In this document: positions 25,904 to 32,441 of the stretch, piece by piece
Numbering within the stretch: the stretch's first letter is position 1
Layout: each line of letters opens with the position of its first letter
Source: an uncultured Saprospiraceae bacterium
GTDB lineage: Bacteria; Bacteroidota; Bacteroidia; Chitinophagales; Saprospiraceae
Assembly: GCA_938008185.1 (NCBI GenBank)
Contig: CALLLR010000021.1
Coordinates: forward strand, 1-32,441
Length of the DNA stretch: 32,441 nucleotides
Direction of reading: 5' to 3'
Position numbers and translations under genes: made by a program
Notes under the pieces: model-generated
The model's input: the letters and a program-made list of their open reading frames with translations, nothing else
Database searches by the model: none
Told to the model about the DNA's origin: nothing

Positions 25904-25952
25904 AACGAAGTTTACAACTATTTTGATTTTATAATTTACAAAACATACGCTC

Positions 25953-26501
25953 ATGGAGAAATATCTACCCACATCCATTTCGGACGCAAAAGTTGCCCAG
26001 GAGATTCTGGAACGCCATTATGACACACTATATCTTTATGCCAGGGGTTTGACGAATCGTATGCACCTGGGCATTTATGACGAAAATGATTTAATGCAGC
26101 AGTTGTTTTTAAAAATTGCAAAAAATCCAGTCGAATACAAAAAGCGACGGACAGGATATTTTATCAGGATGTTGCAACACCTGGTCATCGATTTGGACCG
26201 TAAGAAAAAGAAAGCGCTCAGACGGGAAGAAAATTATCAACAAAATAATTCGCTCCTGGTATCTATTCATGATCATCAATTAGAGCAGCGATTATTAGAA
26301 TTGTATGAAACCACTTGTGCTGGCCTGGATGCAACACAGGACCAGATATTCCGATTGATTTTGCAGGGGTATTCTCAAGTAGAAGTAGCCAGGCGTTTTA
26401 ATATTCCGGCAACCACCGTGGCCACAAAAGTCAGAAGAGGGCGGATTCGATTATTGAATAAGTGGGGATCGATTGATCGGATTCGTGTATTTTTAGAGTA
26501 G
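25953..26501 (+). CDS. ECF-like RNA polymerase sigma factor
   Basis: A 182-residue sigma-70 family protein. Region 2 (about 12-92) has YDTLYLYARGLTNRMHLG, DENDLMQQLFLKIAKNP and RTGYFIRMLQHLVIDLDRKK. Region 4 (about 125-178) has a helix-turn-helix, ILQGYSQVEVARRFNIPATT, followed by VATKVRRGRIRLL. No region 3 or anti-sigma gene is visible. It is the only recognisable regulator in the right part of the island and has the shared motif at 25868 upstream. It probably directs its own gene and the gene at 26778; control of CRISPR genes is possible but not shown, since the same motif was not found before cas10. Confidence 0.85.
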   Translation: MEKYLPTSISDAKVAQEILERHYDTLYLYARGLTNRMHLGIYDENDLMQQLFLKIAKNPVEYKKRRTGYFIRMLQHLVIDLDRKKKKALRREENYQQNNSLLVSIHDHQLEQRLLELYETTCAGLDATQDQIFRLILQGYSQVEVARRFNIPATTVATKVRRGRIRLLNKWGSIDRIRVFLE

Positions 26502-26584
26502 ACTTATCGAAGGTAGCCTTCTAAGAAAGGGAGGACCAGGTTTAAAATTTTAAATAAATAGATTTTAGAAATTTTTGATCATTC

Positions 26585-26620
26585 TGAAATTATTTAACAA
26601 ATAGGATCGTCATATAAATG
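26585..26620 (+). promoter_or_regulatory. shared bipartite promoter-like motif, copy 2
   Basis: TGAAAT (26585-26590), then AATAG, ATCGTCAT and TAA, matching copy 1 at 25868 in sequence and spacing while the intervening bases differ. It lies 157 bases before the ATG at 26778. Confidence 0.5.
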
Positions 26621-26777
26621 CAAAAGACAAGATAATATAGATACGTATTTCCAAAAAAATAACCTATCAATGAATTTAATGCTTATTAGTTTTTCTTTTT
26701 AAAGTTCGTTACGCCAGATTTTGACCTGGGGTAGCGGCTTTACTATTTTATTCATCGTTTATAAATAAAAACTCACA

Positions 26778-27170
26778 ATGAACAGTTCTCCAATTTTATC
26801 AAAAACGCTAAATGGTACAAAAGGTACCGCAATTCCCAAAACTCCAATTTTCATCAATAAGATTATTCTGAATATCTTACCTGAATTGGAAAACGAGAAC
26901 AAAGTATTGAGAGAAATTTACTATTTGTTAGAGGATTTAATTGGACAAACCGAACCATGGACTTTTTCTCTTCTTGAACTAAGAATATCTGTACTGACAT
27001 CTCTGGATGCTTCTATTAAAGAAGATCAATTACGACAGTTAATAATTGTACTGGAAGGTCTTCTGTTGACCATGACAAAATATAACCTATTGACCTTTGA
27101 CGCCTTAGCTCAGTTTTTGTCAACCGAAAAAAAATTGTTTAAAGAGAAAATTTTTTTGAAAAATATCTAA
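26778..27170 (+). CDS. hypothetical protein, probable sigma-factor target
   Basis: A 130-residue protein, not recognised. Residues 1-25 are Thr/Pro/Lys rich and the rest is predicted helical: INKIILNILPELENENKVLR, LLEDLIGQTEPWTF, LRQLIIVLEGLLLTM, then a Lys/Phe-rich tail. There is no membrane segment of full length and no catalytic motif. A long AT-rich untranslated region with the shared promoter motif precedes it. It is the last gene before the right island boundary. An anti-sigma role is possible from its position after the sigma gene, but the sequence does not show a zinc site or membrane anchor. Confidence 0.55.
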   Translation: MNSSPILSKTLNGTKGTAIPKTPIFINKIILNILPELENENKVLREIYYLLEDLIGQTEPWTFSLLELRISVLTSLDASIKEDQLRQLIIVLEGLLLTMTKYNLLTFDALAQFLSTEKKLFKEKIFLKNI

Positions 27171-27368
27171 TCACCTAATAATTCATTAGATATTAAAAAG
27201 TAATCAGTCAACTTACTGTGATCGTTCTCCGGTAGAAAGAGAAAAAACGGGAACATTAATCCGGTATCAAAAGAGAGTGTTTTGTAAAGTGTGTTATCCT
27301 TTCAGGTGGTCAGTGAAAAATTGGCCAGATATTCCGGTTAATTCTCTGGTTATATTTGATGCTTGTTA

Positions 27369-27535
27369 CCAGTCACATGCCACTGGAGATTTGCGGGTTT
27401 GAAACTACTCATTCAGGAGGCTGGTAGGCAGAAAAGAGGAGAAATGTCCAGTGGTTTACCCCCAGTCAAAAAAAATCCCCGTAAATCATTGACTTACAGG
27501 GGTTTGGGTGTTGAAATAGTGACCCCGGCAGGGTT
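27369..27535. repeat. right island boundary repeat (attR-like)
   Basis: The second copy of the 167-base repeat at 2462-2628, with about five differences (an extra C and a shorter A run near 27461-27475, plus three substitutions). Here it continues into the full tRNA-Arg gene. The last 16 bases (27520-27535) are the tRNA 3' end and are the likely crossover region. Confidence 0.85.
27468..27502 (-). terminator. terminator of tRNA-Arg
   Basis: CCCCGTAAATC (27477-27487) pairs with GACTTACAGGGG (27491-27502), with one mismatch and one bulge, and on the minus strand is followed by a run of eight T (27468-27475). The left copy of this hairpin (2560-2595) pairs better. Confidence 0.7.
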
Positions 27536-27593
27536 CGAACCTGCAACCGTCGGTGCCGAAAACCGATATTCTATCCAGTTGAACTACGGAGCC
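27520..27593 (-). tRNA. tRNA-Arg, anticodon UCG
   Basis: 74 bases read on the minus strand. Acceptor GGCTCCG pairs with CGGGGTC, the D-loop region is TTCAACTGGATAGAAT, the anticodon arm is TCGGT-TTTCGGC-ACCGA with anticodon TCG, and the T arm is GCAGG-TTCGAAC-CCTGC. The discriminator base is A (27520), and CCA is not encoded. It is the integration target of the island, and its 3' 16 bases are duplicated at 2613-2628. Confidence 0.95.
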
Positions 27594-27603
27594 TTTTCTG
27601 GCG

Positions 27604-27635
27604 CAAATCTAATCATTCACTTTCACTAAAACAAA
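27604..27635 (-). promoter_or_regulatory. tRNA-Arg promoter, Bacteroidota type
   Basis: On the minus strand TTTG (27632-27635), 20 bases, then TAGATTTG (27604-27611), an exact TAnnTTTG -7 element, about 11 bases before the tRNA 5' end. Confidence 0.65.
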
Positions 27636-27783
27636 AAAAAATTAGCAAAGTTCCTTCCTCAAGAAAAAAAATCGGATAAATCTAAGGCATTATCTTTTTT
27701 ATTTATAAAGTTGTCAAAACGAAGCAAGCACCCACCGTGCTCCTTTTCACCGATTGAAAAGCCCCCATTGCATCTTACGCACC

Positions 27784-28839
27784 TTACTTCCCACAAGCAC
27801 CCTTTTCCCATTTCGTGACGCCTGCGATCATCGCCTTACATTCGTTGCTGTAAGTCACGCCATTACAACCACAAACGGGATCATAATTCATCGGGCACAT
27901 ACCTTCCGGATTGATTTTGGATGCGTCAATACAACCCGTATTTTTGGATTTACCACATTCGCCTTTGACAAAGTTAGTGATACCTTTGGATTCTGCTGCA
28001 CATTGATTACTATAAGTTTTTCCATCACAACCACAGACCGGATCCCAATCTTCGGGACATCCCCGGTTCGTAATTTTTGTCTCGTCAATACAACCTGCCG
28101 GTGCTTTGGTTTTACAAGCACCTGGCGACCAAGCGGTCAGTCCTTTTACCTCCGCACTGCATTGGTTCGGATATGTTTTTCCATCGCAACCACAAACTGG
28201 TTTATATATCTCGGGACAAGGTCGCATCGATTGCTTGCTCAGGTCAATACAATCTTCTTTGGTTAGGGTTTCTCCACAGGCTCCTTTGGTCCACTTTTTT
28301 ACCCCGGCTCGTTCTGCCGCACAAGCATTAGAGTAGGTCTCGTCGTTACAACCACAAACCGGATCGTAGTTCATCGGACAAACGCCGTCCGGACGACTCA
28401 GCTTGGGATCGACACAACTCAAATCTGTTTTTCCACCACATTTTCCTTCCGTATATTTTTGTACTCCTGCATTTTCGGCTTCGCAGATGTTGGAATACGT
28501 AGCTCCGTCACAACCACAAACCGGCCTTAGATTTTTGGGACAAGGTCGACGCATCTTCTTTGCCGGATCTACACAATCAAGACAGGCATTTGCTTCCATC
28601 ACCAACAATCCTGAGCGCTTCGCATCACACTCATTTTTATAGGTCTTTCCATCACATCCACAAACGGGCGCGTATTTTTCCGCACATTCCTTCGTCAAAT
28701 CAACCATCTTGGTATCTATACAGTCTGGTACCGCTGTATTTGTAGCCCCGGTCTTGGCACCCCCCGCACTATTGCAAGATGCTCCGACCAATAATATTAA
28801 CAAAGAAAATAGCGTAGTAAGCCTGATCATTTTTTTCAT
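27784..28839 (-). CDS. secreted lipoprotein with six Kazal-type domains
   Basis: A 351-residue protein. Residues 1-22 form a lipoprotein-like signal (FSLLILLVGASC, Cys22). A short linker is followed by six Kazal/follistatin-like modules of about 50 residues, each with C.D...., a second Cys-Pro or Cys-Ala, PVCGCDGKTY, then SN.C.A...G, and a closing Cys (the first starts at CIDTKMVDLT). The Cys spacing supports three disulfides per module. Kazal modules usually inhibit serine proteases, so the protein may protect the cell surface against secreted proteases. It lies outside the island, with no operon partner. Confidence 0.9.
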   Translation of the reverse strand: MKKMIRLTTLFSLLILLVGASCNSAGGAKTGATNTAVPDCIDTKMVDLTKECAEKYAPVCGCDGKTYKNECDAKRSGLLVMEANACLDCVDPAKKMRRPCPKNLRPVCGCDGATYSNICEAENAGVQKYTEGKCGGKTDLSCVDPKLSRPDGVCPMNYDPVCGCNDETYSNACAAERAGVKKWTKGACGETLTKEDCIDLSKQSMRPCPEIYKPVCGCDGKTYPNQCSAEVKGLTAWSPGACKTKAPAGCIDETKITNRGCPEDWDPVCGCDGKTYSNQCAAESKGITNFVKGECGKSKNTGCIDASKINPEGMCPMNYDPVCGCNGVTYSNECKAMIAGVTKWEKGACGK

Positions 28840-28969
28840 AATTCATTTTTTATAAAACAACTTCAATATTTTAAAATTTATTTCAATCGGCAAAAACATA
28901 TGTTCGTTATGCTCTGCGCAACAATAATCTTTCAATTTTTTTACTAAAAACCCCCTGCATCATTATTCA

Positions 28970-29165
28970 TCCCCCCGAAAGCCAAACCCGTTCGCCGGGA
29001 AAAAAGCCCACCGAAAGCCCTCACCAATTGAAGGGCCCGCGCCAAAAGAAAGCCAATTGTCAGCCCATCGTCCGCCTATTGAAAGCCCCCCGAAAGCCAA
29101 ACACGATAGCCGAGCAAAAAAGCCCACCGTCCGCCCACCGAAAGCCAAACCCACCACCAGGGAAA
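28970..29165. repeat. degenerate C-rich repeats of the GAAAGCCAAACCCG family
   Basis: Several imperfect copies of CCCACCGAAAGCCAAACCC with AATTG or TCCGCC interruptions. It is the same family as the regular 36-bp tandem repeat at 32207-32441, on the other side of the 29379 gene. Minus-strand open frames across it are a by-product of the repeat composition and are not supported as genes. The rest of 28840-29378 carries no gene. Confidence 0.7.
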
Positions 29166-29321
29166 AACCCAAATATACCCATTCACCCCTAAAACAAGCA
29201 AAAATCCCACATTTTTGTTAAAATCCTATTAAATTGATTAACTGAGCACCCACCCTGGAATACGTTCACTCGTTATTGGGACGTTAATCTTATCAAACGG
29301 ATACCTTAAATCTGGTCAGTT

Positions 29322-29354
29322 TTTGATCAACTTCAATGATTTAATGTAAATTTG
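29322..29354 (+). promoter_or_regulatory. promoter of the TPR/PD40/SPOR gene
   Basis: TTTG (29322-29325), 21 bases, then TAAATTTG (29347-29354), an exact TAnnTTTG. Transcription would start near 29361, which rules out the in-frame TTG at 29352 as start codon and supports ATG 29379. Confidence 0.55.
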
Positions 29355-29378
29355 TACGTAACATACTGGAAAACTATT

Positions 29379-31925
29379 ATGAAATACTTATTAATTTTAC
29401 CAACGCTGGCCTTTTTTCTCTTCTCTTCTGTCTCTCTGGAAGCGCAGAATAATCTCAAAAAAGCCAATAAACAATACGAATTAGGTGCCTATAATTTAGC
29501 AGTGCGCTCTTATCTTGAGATTCTCGAAAAAGAACCTAAAAACGGAGAAGCCTTGGCTAAGCTGGCAGATAGTTATCGCTACCTGAATAATATGGACGAA
29601 GCCGCTAAGTGGTATCGTAAAGCTATTCAGATCAGTGGGGTAGACCCAATTCATATTTTTGAATTTGCCAACGTGTTAAAAGCCCAGGGAGATTATAGTC
29701 GGGCAAAAGAATGGTTTTTAATTTTTGCCGAAGGTCGGCCCGTCGTTGGAAAACAGTTTGCCGAAAGTTGCGATTTTGCGGCATCTATTCAGAATGTACC
29801 CAGTCAGTACCAGTTGTCTAACGAATTTGCCAATTCTTCTGAAAGTGATTTTGGTCCTGCTTTTTATAATAATCAGGTCGTTTATTCCAGCGCCCGGCAG
29901 GATATCCAACAGGCAAATAAGGTGACCGAAAATAATTGGGAAGGGATCGCAAAAAATCAATTGCTTATCTCTTCGATTGATCAGAACGACTTTCTTGGTC
30001 GTCCCTCCTATCTTCACGCAAAATTAAAAGCCAACTTTAACGAAGGCCCTGTTTCTTATTCGGCCAACGGTAGAGTGGTAGCTTTCACCAAAAATAATTT
30101 TAATAATAGTACCCGGCAGATTCCGGGTAGCGGAATGGAACTAAGTATCTATATCGCTGATGTTACCAACGAAGGGGATTGGGACAATGCGCGTGCCTTT
30201 CCTTTTAATGGTAGTGGATATTCTTCTGGATTTCCGTATTTATCAGCCGACGGAAAAACACTTTACTTCGCTTCCGATCGCCCGGATGGATTCGGTGGAT
30301 ACGATATTTATGTGAGCTACTTTATTGGCACCAGTTGGTCTACACCGGAAAATATGGGACCGGTGGTTAATTCGCAGGGCAACGAAATTACACCGGCCGT
30401 GATCGGTTCAGATTTGTTTTTTGCTTCTGACTGGCACCACGGACTGGGTGGTTTCGATATCTTTCGCGCTGAACGGGATAATGGTATTTGGAAAAATGTT
30501 TACCATCTTGGTAATGGTGTCAATTCCAGCTATGACGATTATAGCTATACTTATCACAAAGAATTTAACAGAGGATATATGGTCTCTAATCGTCCCGGCG
30601 GAAAAGGAAATGAAGATATTTATCGGTTGAAAAAGACCTCGGAAAATATGCTCATTTTCGTAACCGACCAAAAAACGGGAGATCCAATTCCCAACGCAAT
30701 TATCGATTTTACCGCTTGTGGCGAACCGGTTTTTAAAACCAATGAAAAAGGAGAATATTATTTTAAAGCCCTCAATGGAATGAGCTGCGAAATTCTGATT
30801 AGTAAAGAAGGATACCGTAGTTATAATTTTAAATTAAATGCCAGTTCCGAACCCGCCGAGTCCTTTGAAGTACAACTTATTGCCGAAACGGTAGCTGACC
30901 CCAATGACTACTTGGGCAAAATTGTAGACGCTACCAGTAATAAAAGCGTAAAAAATGTACGAATTAAAGCGACCGATCAGCTGAGTGGTCTCGTGATCGA
31001 AACGACTTCTGACGACCGCGGAGATTACCGGTTACCACTTGATCCAGAGAGAGATTATTTAATTCGATATTCTAAAGCCGGATACCTCGACATTCACCAA
31101 CAAGTGAGTACGCAGAATGGTACGGATAAAAGCGTGTTAGGAGTGGTCAGTTTTCCGCCCGCCGGAACCAATACGGTGAATACCACACCTTCTAATAACA
31201 GCGGCAGTGGAGTCGAAACCACCACAACTACACCCAATGAACCCGCAGAAATTGTGGAGGTGGTCACCAATACCACTACCGTAACCATTCCCGCTCCGCC
31301 ACCACCTCCTGTAGACGAAATGGCCATCGCTACCCAAAAAGGATATTCGGTGCAATTGGCTGCTGTTCCTGACGGGCAGTCCGTGGAGGTAAATAAATAC
31401 GCGCCCATGAGTACCGCCGGCAACGTATACGGCCGTAACGAAGGGATTTATAAAAAAGTCAGAGTAGGAATTTTTTCAACCCGAGCGGAGGCTCAGGCCG
31501 CACAGGCACAAGCTAAATCAAATGGATTCAAAAGCGCTTTTATTGTTAAAGAGGAAATTTCCAGCCTCCGTGATCTTGAAATTTACCGGGAAGCCATAAA
31601 CGCTCCAACGACACCACCATCCGTACCGAAGACCACTACGTCTTCTCCCTCAACTACTAATCCTACACCACAGCCACCAGCTGAAACGGGTAATATCAAA
31701 GTCCAAATAGCTTCTTATAAAAACATGAAATTCTTTGACCAGACTACCGCAGCTAAATTAGGCAAAGTAGAAACTCGAAAAAAAGGAGAATTTACCATCA
31801 TCCTCTTATCTGACTTTAACAACCAGCAAGCCGCCGAATCCGCTCGTCAGGCCGCCATCCAGGCTGGTTACAAAGGAGCATATTTAGTAAAAGAAACGAA
31901 AGGCGTTCTGGAAAAGATACAGTAA
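29379..31925 (+). CDS. TPR, PD40 beta-propeller and double SPOR envelope protein
   Basis: An 848-residue exported protein. Signal peptide 1-23 (LLILPTLAFFLFSSVSLEAQ). TPR-like helices at about 25-120 (YELGAYNLAVRSYLEILEKE, EAAKWYRKAIQISG). PD40/WD40-like repeats at about 150-400 (YLSADGKTLYFASDRPDGFG, MVSNRPGGKGNEDIY). Two carboxypeptidase-regulatory-like beta domains at about 415-585 and a Thr/Pro-rich linker. SPOR domain 1 begins GYSVQLAAVP, and after a second Pro/Thr linker SPOR domain 2 begins NIKVQIASYK. The architecture resembles the Bacteroidota PorE/OmpA-family proteins of gliding and secretion machineries, but with SPOR instead of OmpA for peptidoglycan binding. ATG 29379 is chosen because the signal peptide begins there and the promoter overlaps the alternative start. 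Confidence 0.88.
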   Translation: MKYLLILPTLAFFLFSSVSLEAQNNLKKANKQYELGAYNLAVRSYLEILEKEPKNGEALAKLADSYRYLNNMDEAAKWYRKAIQISGVDPIHIFEFANVLKAQGDYSRAKEWFLIFAEGRPVVGKQFAESCDFAASIQNVPSQYQLSNEFANSSESDFGPAFYNNQVVYSSARQDIQQANKVTENNWEGIAKNQLLISSIDQNDFLGRPSYLHAKLKANFNEGPVSYSANGRVVAFTKNNFNNSTRQIPGSGMELSIYIADVTNEGDWDNARAFPFNGSGYSSGFPYLSADGKTLYFASDRPDGFGGYDIYVSYFIGTSWSTPENMGPVVNSQGNEITPAVIGSDLFFASDWHHGLGGFDIFRAERDNGIWKNVYHLGNGVNSSYDDYSYTYHKEFNRGYMVSNRPGGKGNEDIYRLKKTSENMLIFVTDQKTGDPIPNAIIDFTACGEPVFKTNEKGEYYFKALNGMSCEILISKEGYRSYNFKLNASSEPAESFEVQLIAETVADPNDYLGKIVDATSNKSVKNVRIKATDQLSGLVIETTSDDRGDYRLPLDPERDYLIRYSKAGYLDIHQQVSTQNGTDKSVLGVVSFPPAGTNTVNTTPSNNSGSGVETTTTTPNEPAEIVEVVTNTTTVTIPAPPPPPVDEMAIATQKGYSVQLAAVPDGQSVEVNKYAPMSTAGNVYGRNEGIYKKVRVGIFSTRAEAQAAQAQAKSNGFKSAFIVKEEISSLRDLEIYREAINAPTTPPSVPKTTTSSPSTTNPTPQPPAETGNIKVQIASYKNMKFFDQTTAAKLGKVETRKKGEFTIILLSDFNNQQAAESARQAAIQAGYKGAYLVKETKGVLEKIQ

Positions 31926-32040
31926 GGAGTTTTTAATAACACAAGGTGTGGGATAGATGAGCTAATGAATTAGTGAACCCGTAGGGACGCGAGGCCACAC
32001 ACTTGGTTGTACAGTCAAGTTCCTACTCTTGGTTCGAGGG

Positions 32041-32173
32041 GGTGTTCAATTAACTGTGTCTAAGCAATTAGGCTAATTTATATAATTAAATATTATTATT
32101 TATAATCAATTGTTGATTGGTCTCTTTTTACGCAATGCTTGCGCAACAAAAAACACAGATTATTGAACAGTCC
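32041..32173. mobile_element. MITE-like element with IS256-type ends
   Basis: The left end GGTGTTCAATTAACTGTGTC (32041-32060) and the right end, read in reverse complement from 32173 as GGACTGTTCAATAATCTGTG, are imperfect terminal inverted repeats resembling the ends of IS256/mutator-type elements. Only about 90 non-coding bases lie between them, including a small hairpin (GCAATGCTTGC). No clean target duplication is seen. The rest of 31926-32206 holds no gene. Confidence 0.45.
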
Positions 32174-32206
32174 CTGGTTCAAAGTTATTCACAACCTAAA
32201 CAAGGT

Positions 32207-32441
32207 AGCCGGAAAAAGCCCACCGAAAGCCAAACCCGATAGCCGAGAAAAAAGCCCACCGAAAGCCAAACCCGATAGCCGAGAAAAAAGCCCACCGAAA
32301 GCCAAACCCGATAGCAGAGAAAAAAGCCCACCGAAAGCCAAACCCGATAGCCGAGAAAAAAAAGCCCACCGAAAGCCAAACCCGATAACAGAGAAAAAAG
32401 CCCACCGAAAGCCAAACCCGATAGCCGAGAAAAAAGCCCAC
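32207..32441. repeat. 36-bp C-rich tandem repeat, at least six units
   Basis: Units made of AAAAAAGCCCACCGAAAG plus CCAAACCCGATAGCCGAG repeat with few changes (CCGAG/CAGAG, A6/A8) up to the window end and probably beyond. The region is strand-asymmetric (C and A on the plus strand). The minus-strand open frames (Gly/Phe/Trp-rich) follow from the repeat and are unlikely genes. Confidence 0.9.

Noticed and set aside
25695-25904. Plus-strand 69-codon frame before the sigma gene
   Set aside because: It is AT-rich, has no family resemblance and overlaps the promoter-like motif.
27190-27403. Open stretch reading YCDRSPVEREKTGTL and FCKVCYPFRW
   Set aside because: It has two cysteine pairs suggestive of a small zinc-ribbon or transposase tail, but no start codon, a stop just upstream, and it runs into the attachment repeat. 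Probably a remnant.
27754-28745. Plus-strand frames opposite the Kazal gene
   Set aside because: They are antisense shadows of a gene with a clear signal peptide and repeated Cys modules.
28963-29172. Minus-strand Gly/Phe-rich frame; similar frames at 32185-32441
   Set aside because: Composition is dictated by the C-rich tandem repeats; no start context or conserved domain.

Overview
The window looks like a chromosome segment from a Bacteroidota bacterium, most plausibly a Saprospiraceae-type organism. The support is moderate GC, promoters of the TTTG / TAnnTTTG type, PD40 plus SPOR envelope proteins, and short C-rich tandem repeats outside the island. The species cannot be named from the sequence alone.

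Layout. (1) 1-2460 is a graveyard of accessory DNA: an IS4-like transposase fragment fused by deletion to the C-terminal part of an SDH_sah-type protease gene, a 20-codon stub of a type III restriction (Res-like) gene capped by a palindromic element, and a RecE-like PD-(D/E)XK nuclease gene. (2) 2462-27535 is a roughly 25-kb genomic island bounded by two 167-bp direct repeats (about 97% identical). Each repeat ends in the 3' part of a tRNA-Arg(UCG) gene; the intact tRNA is at 27520-27593 on the minus strand. A tyrosine recombinase gene with a one-base frameshift lies just inside the left repeat. (3) 27594-32441 is ordinary chromosome: a six-Kazal-domain lipoprotein, a TPR/PD40/SPOR envelope protein, two patches of a 36-bp tandem repeat, and a small MITE-like element.

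The island is essentially a complete CRISPR-Cas locus of type III-D, with the fused-RAMP composition known as III-D2 or III-Dv. One compact operon (4677-14472) encodes a small Cas10 with no HD domain, a long Csx10 with an extra helical C-terminus, a double-Cas7 protein, Csx19, a TIGR03986-family RAMP with an RG-rich segment, two unusual ancillary proteins and Cas6. The ancillary pair is one membrane-anchored coiled-coil protein and one with an effector-associated (EAD-like) domain; both end in Rossmann-like domains. A separate adaptation module (20340-23882) encodes a stand-alone reverse transcriptase, Cas1, a DUF1016/YhcG-type PD-(D/E)XK nuclease, and Cas2.

Four CRISPR arrays (30, 6+1, 5 and 16 repeats) lie around the adaptation genes, all read left to right. 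They use three repeat families whose 5' parts are unrelated but whose last 16 bases (AAGGTAGGACTAAGAC) are identical. Three arrays are preceded by copies of a 390-450-bp leader in which three AAAACGT motifs keep the exact spacing 36 and 70 bases. The single Cas6 probably processes all arrays through the shared 3' part, and the RT-Cas1-Cas2 module probably reads the long leader. The island also carries an ECF-like sigma factor; its upstream region and that of the next gene share a 36-base bipartite promoter-like motif. An SPOR-domain gene sits between arrays 2 and 3 on the opposite strand.
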